Assembly (NCBI GenBank): GCA_964019695.1
Contig: OZ026517.1
Coordinates: forward strand, 58,039,172 to 58,103,171
Source: Loripinus fragilis
Lineage: Eukaryota; Mollusca; Bivalvia; Lucinida; Lucinidae
Length of the DNA: 64,000 bases
Direction: 5' to 3'
The translations under genes and the position numbers were made by a program. Below the pieces are notes generated by a model, which saw only the letters and a list, made by a program, of their open reading frames with translations, was not told the DNA's origin and ran no database searches. Positions 33,001 to 44,639 of this stretch are shown here, piece by piece; the stretch's first letter is position 1, and each line of letters begins with the position of its first letter.

Positions 33001-34763
33001 TGGACATCTTCTACCGAAACAACTGAAACAATGAAACTCAATGGAAATCTATAGTAACAGACTGTAACAAAAAGTAACAAGCATCTTCAAGGGATTTTTT
33101 TATAGACTCAATCTGCCTGAAACTGCTGAAACAAGTGTAACGAATGAAACGGGCTCAAAAAAATTGGACATCTTCTACAGAAACAACTGAAACAATGAAA
33201 CTCAATAGAAAACTAAAGAAACACACTGTAACAATAAGTAACCAGTATCTTCAGTGAAATATTTTTTGGACAAAATCTGCCTGAAACAGCTGAAACAAGT
33301 GTAACGAATGAAATGGGCTTGAAAAAATTGGACTTCTTCTACTGAAACAACTGAAACAATGGAAATGAATAGAAAACTAATGAAACTGACTGTAACAATA
33401 AGTAACCAGTATCTTCAGTGAATTTTTTAGGACAAAATCTGCCTGAAACTGCTGAAACAAGTGTAACGAATGAAACGGGCTTAAAAAAAAATGGACATCT
33501 TCTACCGAAACAACTGAAACAATGGAAATGAATAGAAAACTAATGTAACAGACTGTAACAAAAAGTAACAAGCATCTTCAAGAGATTTTTTTTAGACTCA
33601 ATCTGCCTGAAACTGCTGAAACAAGTGTAACAAATGAAAAGGGCTCAGAAAAATTGGACATCTTCTACCGAAACAACTGAAACAATGGAAATAAATAGAA
33701 AACTAATGTAACACACTGTAACAATAAGTAACCAGTATCTCCAGTGAAATTTTGTAGACAAAATCTGCCTGATACAGCTGAAACAAGTGTAACGAATGAA
33801 ACGGGCTTAAAAAAATTGGACATCTTCTACCGAAACAACTGAAACAATGGAAATGAATAGAAAACTAATGAAACAGACTGTAACAATAAGTAACCAGTAT
33901 CTTCATTGAAATATTTTTAGACAAAGTCAGCCTGAAACTGCTGAAACAAGTGTAACGAATGAAACGAGCTTAAAAAAAATGGACATCTTCTACCGAAACA
34001 ACTGAAACAATGAAACTCAATGGAAAACTATAGTAACAGACTGTAACAAAAAGTAACAAGCATCTTCAAAAGATTTTTTTATAGACTCAATCTGCCTGAA
34101 ACTGCTGAAACAAGTGTAACGAATGAAACGGGCTCAAAAAAAATTGGACATCTTCTACCGAAACAAATGAAACTCAATGGAAAACTAATGAAACAGACTG
34201 TAACAATAAGTAACAAGCATCTTCAAGAGATTTTTTATAGACACAATCTGCCTGAAACTGCTGAAACAAGTGTAACGAATGAAACGGGCTTAAAAAAATT
34301 GGACATCTTCCCTTGAAACAACTGAAACAACGGAAATGAATAGAAAACTAATGAAACAGACTGTAACAATAAGTAACAAGCATCTTCAATGGATTTTTTG
34401 TTGGCTCAATCTGCCTGAAACTGCTGAAACAAGTGTAACGAATGAAACGGGCTTAAAAAAATTGGACATCTTCTACCGAAACAACTGAAACAATGAAACT
34501 CAATGGAAAACTAATGAAACAGACTGTAACAATAAGTAACAAGTATCTTCATTGAATTTTTTTTAGATAAAATCTGCCTGAAACTGCTGAAACAAGTGTA
34601 ACGAATGAAACAAGCTTAAAAAAATTAGACATCTTCTACCGAAACAACTGAAACAATCGAAATGAATAGAAAACTAATGAAACACACTGTAACAATAAGT
34701 AACAAGCATCTTCAAGAGATTTTTTTATAGACTCAATCTGCCTGAAACTGCTGAAACAAGTGT
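30090..34763. repeat. Satellite array, ~162-bp units, about 29 copies
   Basis: 'ggacatcttctaccgaaac' recurs every 162-163 bp from 30107 to 34627. Each unit also has 'gaaacaactgaaacaatgga', 'atctgcctgaaac(t/a)gctga' and 'acaagtgtaacgaatgaaac'. Two unit types alternate irregularly: one with 'aacaagcatcttcaagagat', the other with 'aaccagtatcttcagtgatt'. Units are themselves rich in TGAAAC/TGTAAC hexamers. One unit at ~31460 is internally deleted. Minus-strand frames at 31744 and 33377 are repeat by-products. The array lies in the ~22-kb PDXK intron. Confidence 0.93.
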
Positions 34764-34929
34764 ATATGCACACGCTGATCAATGCATTTGCTATCCCATC
34801 TGCTGTCACGATTTAGTTATCTGGTTGTCTTGTGAGTGATGACATACACATTCGCCTGGATGTTTAAAACAAAGACGCAGATCAGACTGTACACCCACAC
34901 AGTCTGATGTCTGTCTGAATCCAGTCAGC

Positions 34930-34988
34930 ACACGGTGTCGGGCCACTATCGACCCGCCAGTGAAACGTCGGGCTGGTGGGTCGATAGT
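34930..34988. repeat. GC-rich hairpin, second copy
   Basis: 'gggccactatcgacccgcca' pairs with 'tggtgggtcgatagtggccc' around 'gtgaaacgtcggg'. It resembles the hairpin at 10436-10500. Confidence 0.6.
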
Positions 34989-34989
34989 G

Positions 34990-35664
34990 GCCCGCTTTTA
35001 GATGTTATGCAGGAATTAAGAATCGACTCTGGCTGAATCGTACTGCGAACTGTTGATAACAAAACATCTCATTTGTTGTTCGGTGACGAGTGAAAAAATA
35101 CACTACTATGCAAAACTTTGATCTAATAAATTGCCTCTAATTGCTTAATTGACACGTTCCGCTCAATGAATGAATTTGTCTATTTAGGTTTGCCCAAGTG
35201 CAAAATCACCATTGCCGAGGAGCGCTTATGAAAAATAATATCGAGCATCTGAATGATTCATGTTATGTAAATATTGGTTCGAGCCAGCCAAGTGTTTATA
35301 CATTAAAAATTGCCCTGTGGTCCGTGTTTTGAGTTCGAGCCATCGTTGTTTGAGCCTGGGGTGTATTTTTACTTTAAATATATAGGGAATTTGGCGGGAC
35401 TGACAATTGAGTTCTACGATCCATGGTGTTCGAGACAGGCTAGTTTGAGCGACCAAATTTCGACTGTATGCATGTGAATCTAAAGGCTTTGCATGAGGCC
35501 TGTCCAGTTCTTGAGCATTGTTCTTGAACTGTGAAATAACTTTTCTTGAACTGTTCTTAAAAATTATGCAAGGGTTGTGCAATCAATGAACTTCTTGACA
35601 AATGTTAATAATGATAGATTCATTAAATTATGAGCTTTATGTGTTGAAAACCCATTAATGTTTG
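34990..35664. other. Unannotated stretch
   Basis: A 118-codon minus frame at 35226-35582 has no recognisable domain and no partner. I see no gene here. Confidence 0.35.
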
Positions 35665-35852
35665 TTTTTGATTTGATTCTTTACTTCCCATTAACAATCT
35701 TTCAGTTATTTAGGGACAGGTCTTCCTGGGTTGAACCAGTAATAACTAAGATAAATGTGTCTTGCTCAAGGACCACAACGCAGTGACTCAGGTGAGGCTC
35801 GAACCCGCGGCCCTGCACTCTACCACTGAGCCACTGCGCTCACACATTAATG
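35665..35852 (-). mobile_element. tRNA-derived SINE, copy 3
   Basis: The minus strand begins 'gagcgcagtggctcagtggt', with a clear B box 'gggttcgagcctc', then 'tccttgagcaagacac' and 'ttcaacccaggaagacctg'. The head has a short deletion after 'tagagtgc'. Confidence 0.82.
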
Positions 35853-36347
35853 TTTGTGTAACATGCCCCCCAATGGTGGAAACATATGCAGATCCAGGGG
35901 GGTGGGTAGGGGCAGCACCCCCACCCCTGGAAAATCACAAAGCTTATGATATTTTTTAGCATACTGGCCCAGATTCCCTGACAAAATACAAACTGGCCAA
36001 GCCAGCATTCAACGAAAAAAACAAAAAAAAAATGTTTGCAGAGTAAGTTGGACCCCTCTGAGAACTTTCTGGATCTGCTATGCCTTGAATAGTAAATATG
36101 AATCGAAAGAATGACTACTGAGTGTGCATTCAAGATGTGCATTCAAGATGGTGATCCTGCTATAATGTTGTAATCCTGCTATAGCAGGAAGAGTTCACAA
36201 GACACCTGTAATTTTGGCACTATGACACTCAGGTCACTGGATCACACATTCATCTGACTCCTCATCTTGAATGTAAATGTTAGCAAAATTCTTTCATTGT
36301 TAGAATTAAGCGTTATGACAAGTGGTATAGCAGTTAATATCAAGTGC

Positions 36348-36645
36348 GTATTATCAGTGGTTTCCAGTGGAATATCAGTGGTACACCAATGGTATTACGA
36401 ATGGAAATCAGTGGTAAAATTTGGTGTTACCAGTGCTTTACTTGTGGTTTCCAGTTGTATACCACAGGAATTCAGTGGTATACCAGTGGAAATCAGTTGT
36501 ACAATTTGGCGATATTACCACTGTTTTCTACTGATATATCTATGGAAATCAGTGGTATTACCACTGTTTTACCACTAAAATCCAATGTTATACCAGTGGT
36601 AATACCACCAAATTTTATCAGTGATGTCCACTGGTATACCACTGG
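36348..36645. repeat. Array of palindromic CAGTGGTATACCACTG-type motifs
   Basis: 'cagtgg' and 'ccactg' with 'gtataccac' and 'ggaaatcagtggt' recur about every 15-30 bp in both orientations. They form a degenerate minisatellite whose motif is its own complement. It is followed by a (C)n(AC)n microsatellite at 36668-36691. Confidence 0.75.
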
Positions 36646-37296
36646 TATTTGCAGAAACATTTCTATCCCCCCCCCCCCACACACACACACAAACTAGGAC
36701 AATGGGAGCAACAAAAACATCAGACAGTTGTCAAATTTCACGCCATCAAATTATCACTTATAAAATTCTCTAAATTTAACTGTTTTCATGCGAAGGCTTC
36801 ATAATCAGCCTCTGATGAGACATTGTAGATATATAGGATATTCAAAATTTTCTGTTGAATATGACAATTATATCATCACTGAAAAATGTATATTTTATGA
36901 GTGGCATTGCATAATGTGTCTTCCAAAACAGTAGTTCCACAGGAGCTGGAGTAAAGAGAGAGAAAATTTCAGCAAATGCTGACATTTTATTACCAAAATG
37001 TTCTTCGGATCCAATTTATCCATTTCCAGCCATCAAGATGGGTATACCTGCCCCGCAAATACAACAGCATATTTGCCATTAAGAAGGGTACCCGTCTTCA
37101 TGGTTCCCACATTCCAATAAATGTCAAGGGAATGTGACGCCATATTAAGATTTTGCATTGTAGCCAATCAAGTCTCAAGGTTATTTTTGCCATTGCATCT
37201 GATATTATATTTTTATGGGATGTGAAATACAAGAGGTGGTCCGTAATTTCTGATACTGTCCTTCCGGAAATCTGCTCTCTTTTTATGCCCTATATG

Positions 37297-38352
37297 CCAG
37301 TTGAACTCAATAATGAAATCATATCAGCTTTAACACAGTATATTCTTTAGCAGACAGAATAGTACCATATGAATATACCAGACTTTTCACTTACTTTTTG
37401 GTGTTTGCATTTTTTCTGGATACACCAAAGGAGCCCTAGCGATAAGGCGTATATTTTCCCTAGTTGACATGATTACAAACACCACATTTTCAAAATTCCC
37501 TTAGTGTTTTTAAAATTGGTGTGGTTAGACAGTAAATATGCATTGTAAGCATCAAAGTACGTTTCAAAGTGATTCATCATTTACAAAGCCGTGGAAACTT
37601 GCCCTGTCTACTCCCACCCCTCATTTTATGTCTTTTTACTGGGTGCCGTTTAGACCAGACGTTGAGTTAATGCATCGCTTATTTTCAAAAAGTAAAAGTG
37701 ATAAAATGTTAAGGATAGAAGTGTTCTTAATTTCCAAAACTTTATGGTTTTAATTTGCCGGTTTACATTATGCGCATGCATGTGAAATATACTTAAAATT
37801 AGGACGTTCGTCATTGGAATGATGAAACTGGTGTCTTTCAGTTTATTTTTAGGTGCTTTCCCCCCTAGACCCAAGATGCCCTTTGGACAATGATATGTTA
37901 TCATAAACATATACAACATATGTAAAGGGCGTCTTGGGTCTAGAGGGGGGAGGAGTTGTACAAGCCAAAGAAGACATCAATCCTCTGACAAAAATAGACC
38001 ACTTTGCAAGATGGTCGTTTTTATTGTACATCAACTGTATAGATATATCTACTCTATCATGATAAGACGTTTATTTACGTTAGTTTTACGGTCTATTTCC
38101 CATGTGTGTTACTGGAATAGCAATCACATTTGATGATCAAAATAAATGCTCATTAAGAATTGAGTAGGGTTAACATGTACATGCATTAAGGGGAAACGAC
38201 TTAAATATACGGACTAGGGTGCAAGAGTGCATTGGCGGCTGGTATATATGTATTTGTTGAATGTGCCTAGTGTCTCCAGTCCTTATTTCAACAAAATAAA
38301 ACTAATGTCCCATTTAGGGAAATAGCCCGCCTTTATCGCTAGAAATCCTTAG
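37297..38352 (+). repeat. ~1-kb duplicated segment, right copy
   Basis: Direct-repeat partner of 28790-29818, including the hairpin 'ccccctagacccaagatg...cgtcttgggtctagaggggg' at 37861-37948. Just left, 37255-37295 matches 29930-29970 in inverted orientation ('gtccttccggaaatctgctc'). Confidence 0.8.
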
Positions 38353-38430
38353 ACCATATCTTTTTTATAAACATGTTAAACGTTGTTGGGGAGGTGTGAT
38401 AAAGATGACTTATCCATCATAGTATTAATA

Positions 38431-38951
38431 GACTTTTCACTTACTGTAAAGGCGGCAACTTTAATATTCATATCTGGGCGTGGTTCGGCTATTTCATCTG
38501 CCAAGGAAGGGAAATCAGGTGTTATTTATAATTTAGTAAAGAGTTAATAAGCTTTTTGAGCCGCTCAAACGTGCGTGCATTTCATGAAAATCCTAACCGT
38601 ATACACACTGAACTCACATTTATTAACCCTTAAAGCGCATAATCACAAACTGTATGTTTTTGTCGTCCATTAAACTATTTGAAGCCTCAGATAAACAGTG
38701 TGGACCCAGATCAGACTGTTCCTGTAGGAGCAGTCTGATCTTAGTGCACAATGTTTGCATCTTTGCTTATGTTAAATTGACATTTTCAGATGAACTTATT
38801 TTGCTGGTGTTTTAAGGACTAAATAATGTCTGATGTAATGACGCAAGATGATACAGTTACTTTTGATTAAAACCACGCCTCATTTTTAGCTTTTACCTAT
38901 GTCTAAGATTGACCATTCATGAGGCGCCACTTTTACAGTAAGCGAAAAGTC
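38431..38951 (+). mobile_element. MITE family C, copy 3
   Basis: Well-preserved: 'gacttttcacttactgtaaa' to 'ttttacagtaagcgaaaagt', with 'gggcgtggttcggctatttc' and the B2 core 'gactgttcctgtaggagcag' inside. 'agtattaatagac' also precedes the copy at 59717, so the true end may lie a few bp further left. Confidence 0.8.
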
Positions 38952-38954
38952 AAA

Positions 38955-39664
38955 GAATATATTACACACTGAAAAGCATGTGAGTTATTATGAATAAGTG
39001 AGGTTAGGCAACTTTTGCTTAAACCTTTTACCCCTTTAAATAACAAGATTTACAGACACCCAAAGTTTAAACTAATTTCAAGTAAAGTATTTAGAAACAG
39101 TTGGTGTACAGTTGGTGTACAGACTATTGTTTCTTGCTCCAGTACTGTGATTAACATTTACATTAATATATAAGATGTCGAATTGTACAATTAAATTATA
39201 GCCCAACTTCGACTTCTTAAAAGTTGTGCTATACTTGATTGGGCCTGTCCTTCTACCATTTTATGACCTCGTTATTTCTTAACAATTGAGATGTGAAAAA
39301 TAGGTACATTGTGAAATATTTACATTTTTAAAGCAAGCCATTAATGAATCTTTAGATTATTGCAACCGTTCATAGCCTCATAATTGACATAAATTTGATT
39401 TACAGCTGCCAAGCTCACTTGCACGTGCAATACGCTTTTAACATCGAATTCATTTGCCAGAAGTGACACTGGTGTTGTGATTGACAGCGAGCCACACCTG
39501 ATTCGCACGTGCAAAACACGCCTCTTGTTTGCTCCATTGGCTGTCCGTGGTCATACTGGCTGTTCCGCTTTTCCGTTTTACCCTCCAACAAAACCGTTAA
39601 TGCAATAACATATTAAATACAATACTGTTTTGTTTCCTAAATTATAAATAATTTCTATCTTTAT
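38955..39664. other. Unannotated stretch with three CACGTG-type motifs nearby
   Basis: No gene recognised. 39410-39600 is less AT-rich and contains 'gcacgtgc' twice, plus 'gattgacagc'. It is not repeated elsewhere in the window. Confidence 0.35.
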
Positions 39665-40560
39665 CCCCTAGCTTTCTTAAAAAAGCGTTGGGGATATTGC
39701 AATCGCCTCCGTCCGTCTGTCCGTCACGTTATCTCCTCCTAAACCATTGGACGAAATCCACCCAAATTTGGTGTGTGAGTTGCTCACATAAATGGGTCGC
39801 GCAACGGCATAATGTAGTTTGCCCCGCCCCGTGGGGAGAAGCCAAAAGGTCAAATATCATTAAATTTCAATTACTAAGTCAATTTCAAATATTTTTAAAC
39901 CAAACTTTGTTTGTCTTCTCACAAATGAAAGATATAAAACATATCAGACGGGATATTTATTCAGTCGCCTGGGTCATGCCCCAGGGGTGGGACTTGAGGG
40001 GGTACAGGGGGGTTTGGGGTGGTCAAAAATTATTTTTCTGGATTTCAACCAAATTTGGTGTGTGAGTTACTCACATTAATGGCACATGCAACGGCACAAA
40101 TTTATTGGCCCCCGTCCCCTGGGGCCCTGGGGAGGTTCCAAAGGGTCAAATATAATTTAATTTCAATTACTAAGTCAATTTCAAATAATTTTAAACCAAA
40201 CTTTGTGTGCCTTCTCACAAATGAAAGATATAAAAGATATCAGATCATGATGAGATTTTCATTCAGTCGCCTTGGTCATGCCCCAGAGGTCGGACTTTGG
40301 GGGTACAGGGGGATTTGGGGGTTCTATTTTTTTTCCTAAAATTCAACCAATTTTGGTGTGTGAGTGACTCGCATGAATTGCACATGCAACGGCACAATTT
40401 GGTTGGTCCCCGCTCCCTGGGGCCCTGGGGAGGGGCCAAAAGGTCAAAAATCATTAAATTTCAGTCTTTTCACAACTGAAAGATACAAAATATTTTACTT
40501 GGGATTTTTATTCTGTCGCCTGGGTCATGCCCCAGGGGGTGATGCTGGGGGGGGGGGGGG
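39665..40560 (+). mobile_element. 'Ccgtccgtc' element with three ~290-bp tandem units
   Basis: Starts 'cccctagctttcttaaaaaa', then 'cgcctccgtccgtctgtccg'. Units repeat 'aaatttggtgtgtgag', 'cctggggccctggggagg', 'aagtcaatttcaaata' and 'gcctgggtcatgccccagg' at 39763, 40051 and 40349. A G16 run ends it. Frames here are repeat by-products. Confidence 0.78.
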
Positions 40561-40969
40561 GGGGTCAAAACTTCAATTTTCTGAACATGGTCTTGTCGCA
40601 TATAAAATTAAAGGGTGTGATCAGCGGTCCAGGATAAAAGTTTTGTGAACTTAATTTGTCTTGAATGTATGATTTTTTAAATAATTCTCCCTGGAATATT
40701 TGGCATAATTGCTTAAAGGCTGGTTAATAAATTTCATATGAAATGATAACTTGTGCAAGATCCTCTATATTTATAAAGCCAGTTTAATAAATTTAATTTA
40801 AAATATCGTCAGGCAGGGGAGAATGTTGCATGAGTTTTTTTTTTTTTGGCTAATGGGATTGGTGACATGAAGCTCAATGTATATAGAAAACATCTGCAAA
40901 GTATCAAAATATAGCCAGGAAAACTAATGGGCTTGCTGAAAAGGTACCAACATAGGTTATAATGACAAA

Positions 40970-41110
40970 AACACCCTTCAAACATCTTCTATGAAGCAAT
41001 AAGATCTAAAGCCTCTGCTATTAGTATTTAACAATATCTGGTGGCCCCCAAAATAAATCCTACCAATGAAGCCTCTGGACTCAAATTGGCCATGCACAGG
41101 GGACATCCTG
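40970..41110. repeat. Fragment of the ~160-bp degenerate tandem family
   Basis: 'ggtggcccccaaaataaatc', 'accaatgaagcctctg' and 'caggggacatc' resemble units of 44640-45510. Confidence 0.4.
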
Positions 41111-41149
41111 TACGGACTTTCAGTTGTAAATGAAACAGAATAGAGGTGT

Positions 41150-41350
41150 AATCTTATTTTACAGCTGTAAAGGAGAAGGAATGAATAGTATACAGCTGGA
41201 ACATTCTGAAACTTGAAAAATCCAGTTATATAAAAAATACAGCTGTAAAATTGTTGTAAGTTAAAATTACGTCTGTTGAATCATAATTAAATTTGAAAAA
41301 AATCTAAGTCCAAAGTTACAGCTGTAAATTGAAAGTCACAACTGTACTAT
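41150..41350. repeat. Cluster of ACAGCTGTAA palindromes
   Basis: 'acagctgtaa' or one-base variants occur about seven times in 200 bp. More copies lie at 44283-44360 and 44540-44552. CAGCTG is an E-box, but the dispersion suggests a degenerate repeat. Confidence 0.5.
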
Positions 41351-41562
41351 GTCAAGTGAGAATTCATAGCTTTATAACAGAAGTGTGTGAGAAAGCTGCA
41401 TTTGCATGTAACCTAATACCCTCTGGTTCCATTCACAAAGGAATTATATGAAGATACAACATCTGTAGAGCAGGTAACCAGCTGACTTTGGAGGGAAATT
41501 TATAACGCACAAAGCCATTTGGAATTCAAATACTGAAGTAAACACTGGTACCTTCTGACTAT

Positions 41563-41898
41563 GAATAAATAGAGGATCTTACACGAGTGCTCATGCTTTA
41601 TTAAATTTATTAAATGAGCTGAGGAAAAGAGATAAAATGTGAGGCTTGCTGAGCATTTAATCTCTTTTTCGCAATGAGTTTAATAAATTCAATCAAACAG
41701 GAGCACGAATGTTAGGTTCTATTTATCCTATGACATTCAGAATACTTTGAAATCTCATTATTGGCGTAAAAAGTTATAATTTTGTCATTATGTACAAATC
41801 GTCGTTATGGACGTCATAACGTTTCCTGTTAGTCTGTAAACCACTAGTGATTTATCGATTTTATTACATGACTTTATTTCACTCCCAGACGCGGCGTC
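41563..41898 (+). mobile_element. MITE family E, copy 2
   Basis: 'aataaatagaggatcttaca' to 'tcactcccagacgcggcgtc'. It has an internal foldback 'aagagataaaatgtgaggct/gagcatttaatctctttttc' and 'accactagtgatttatcgat'. Aligns along its length with 58388-58720. Confidence 0.8.
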
Positions 41899-42007
41899 AA
41901 TATGTTCAGCAATATCAACGTAAGTAATAAAGCTTTCTTTACAATGGTAATTACACTGCATGCAGATGTCCCTGATCTGACCCAGAGACAAAAATAAATG
42001 TATAAAA

Positions 42008-43708
42008 CTAGAGGACCTGAAGGTCCTGAGGCGCTCACCTGATCTCCTTAATAATTGTAAAACAGGTCAAGGTCAACTGCAGCTTATAATGAAACATATT
42101 TTGTTTTACCATATATGGGGGTTGCAGCCGTCTTGGTACAGTAACCTAACAATCTAACGGCCCAGTGATTTCTGAGAAAAGATGTTTAGATCGGTATGTA
42201 GTGGTCCAAATGAGTGGCCTGCGATTAAAGGTCACAGGTCGGCTTGACATTTGGTACTTATATAAAAACATTGTCTCGTTAGGTTAAATATTTCTCACAG
42301 GTATTATGATTTCGGCTGAAACAGTTCTAGAAAAATGGACATTTTAACATTTTCCCATTCAAATGCATTAGGGAGCAAATTTGGCCTTGACGTTAAGTAG
42401 GTCAAGGTCATCTTGGGATCATCATTTGAACAAACTGGGTAGGTCCCACATCCCCAACCCTACATACCAAGTCCCAATGTCACTGGCCTTCTGGTTCTGG
42501 AGAAGAAGATTTTTAAAGGGTTTTACATTGTATGGGCATGGCGGCCACCTTAGTCATGTGACCATAACATTTTGTATAAATTTTGGCTAACTTATCATAA
42601 GGAGTCTTCAAAAGAAATTTGACTTCAATTGGGCCAATGGTTTTTGAGAAAACTGTTTTAATATATTGATGGAACCACAATATGAGCGACCTTGGCTGAA
42701 AGCGCAAAGGTCAACCTTGACCTTTGAAACTTATTTATAGCCATTGTCTCATTAGTTTTAACATATCAAGTAAGAATAACGACTTTGGCTTCAACAGTAT
42801 TCAAAAAAACAACTTTTCAAAAACTTCCCATTTAAATGCATTAGGAAGCAAACTTGACCTTGACGTTAAGTAGGTCAAGGTCAACCTAGGATCATTATTT
42901 AAACAAACTTAGTAGGCCCAACACCCCCAATGCTACAAACCAAGTCCCAAGGTCATCGGCTTTCTGGTTCTGGAGAAGAAGGTTTTAAAGGGTTTTTACC
43001 AAATATGAGCGTGGCGGCCATCTTGGTCATGTGACCTAAATGTTTTGAATACATTTAGGCTATCTTATCATAAGGAGTCTTCACATGAAATTTGAGTTCA
43101 ATTGGGCCAAAGATTTGTGAGAAAACTAAGTTTTAATATATTGATTGGACCACAATATGAGCGACCTCGGCTGAAAGGGCAAAGGTCAACCTTGACCTTT
43201 GAAACTTATTTATAGCCATTGTCTCATTAGTTTTAACATATCAAGTAAGCATAATGACTTTGGCTTCAACAGTATTCAAAAATCAACTTTTCAAAAAAAA
43301 TTCCCATTTAAATGCACTAGGAAGCAAATTTGACCTTGACGTTAAGTAGGTCAAGGTCAACCTAGGATCATTATTTGAACAAACTTGGTAGGCCCAACAC
43401 CCCCAATGCTTCATACCAAGCCCCAAGGTCATCGGCCTTCTGGTTCTGGAAAAAGAAGATTTTAAAGGGTTTTTACCATATATGGGCATGGTGGCCATCT
43501 AGGTCATGTGACCAAGACCATTTGAACAAACTTTCGTTCGCACGTCCTAAGGAGTCTCCATATAAATTTTGAGTTTGATTGGCCCAGTGGTTTCAGAGGA
43601 GAAGAATTGTTTGAAAACTTTGACGAAGGGACGGTGGACAGACGGACGACGGAGTGACTGGTATACTATTAGCTCACCCATGAGCCTTCGGCTCAGGTGA
43701 GCTAAAAG
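42008..43708 (+). mobile_element. Tandem-cored element with ~475-bp units and aggtgagct terminus
   Basis: Starts 'gaggacctgaaggtcctgag' and 'gcgctcacctga'; ends 'cggctcaggtgagctaaaa' after 'gacggacgacgga'. Internal units recur with 'gacgttaagtaggtcaaggt' at 42389, 42862 and 43338. It has no coding potential. The type is widespread in molluscs (recollection); a mechanism is not established here. Confidence 0.75.
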
Positions 43709-44041
43709 CATGTTGAAAATTTGAAGTCAGTGTAATTAATAAGTGAAGTAAACCAAAATTGAAACTTAGTCTATTATTGATTGCGCTGTCATTAAGATTT
43801 TGAGGGAGCCTGTAGCTGTTTTGGCTCAGTTCATTGGCAAAAGAATGTACCATAGTAAGTACAACCTCATTAGAACGCTATCTTTGGAAACCATAGAAAC
43901 ATAGAGCATGTTATAAGTGAAACAGTGTTATAAAAGGTTATTTACAAACAAAGTATAGGAAAACAAGCAATTTGGAGGCAATATATTGCCGTATTATATT
44001 GAAATGAGAGTTAAGGGATTTATTTTATCAGCATTATATAG

Positions 44042-44275
44042 GAGCCGCAGTGGTGTAGTGGATAAACCACTCACCTTATAAACCAGGGATCACGGGTACG
44101 ATCCATGGCTTCACCAGTCTGTCAGATGAGACAGGAAATATGCCCACTCTAGTTTCCGTTCTTTGGTGCAGTCTTTGCTTCCAAAGGATACCCTTTTAAG
44201 AACATATTTAAGCCGTGGCCCCATCTCCATATGAGCTTAGATATTAGTGGGACGTTTACACTTAACATAACAACA
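44042..44275 (+). mobile_element. SINE2, tRNA-derived, intact head
   Basis: The head reads 'ggagccgcagtggtgtagtg', an A box, then a B-box-like 'acgggtacgatcc'. The body has 'cagatgagacaggaaatatg', 'ctttggtgcagtctttgc', 'aaaggatacccttttaagaa' and 'gtgggacgttta'. Fragments are at 18370-18440 and 19985-20097. Confidence 0.78.
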
Positions 44276-44639
44276 TAACATTTTACAGCTGTAATTCAAT
44301 AAAATTACAACCAAAATTCTGTCCCAAAATTACAGATGTAACTGCAGTTTATTGTACAGCCGTAAATTTAGCTCATTTGCATATTTCTACAAATTACGCT
44401 TCTACGACATCTCTAATAGGTCTCTTTTCCAGTCAAAATTTGAAATAAATCAATGTGAATTAGATGCTATTATAGACATAAATCCATTCAGTTACGCTCG
44501 TATCTTTTTTACATTTTCCCATCTCTTTTCCATCTCTTTTACAGCTGTAATATTTCGTACAGGGTTAGCTCCCATACACATAAAATGGGGAACGAACTTC
44601 TATGAAACAATGAAGACCACATACATTTAATATTGAGCA

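Noticed and set aside
31744..33571. Two similar 64-codon minus frames rich in F/S/V, possible membrane peptides
   Set aside because: They are translations of the satellite unit on the minus strand. Their similarity is explained by the tandem repeat.
30090..34763. CRISPR array
   Set aside because: The repeat is continuous with ~162-bp units and no unique spacers, in a eukaryotic intron.
35226..35582. 118-codon minus-strand frame
   Set aside because: No recognisable domain, codon pattern like non-coding DNA, single occurrence.
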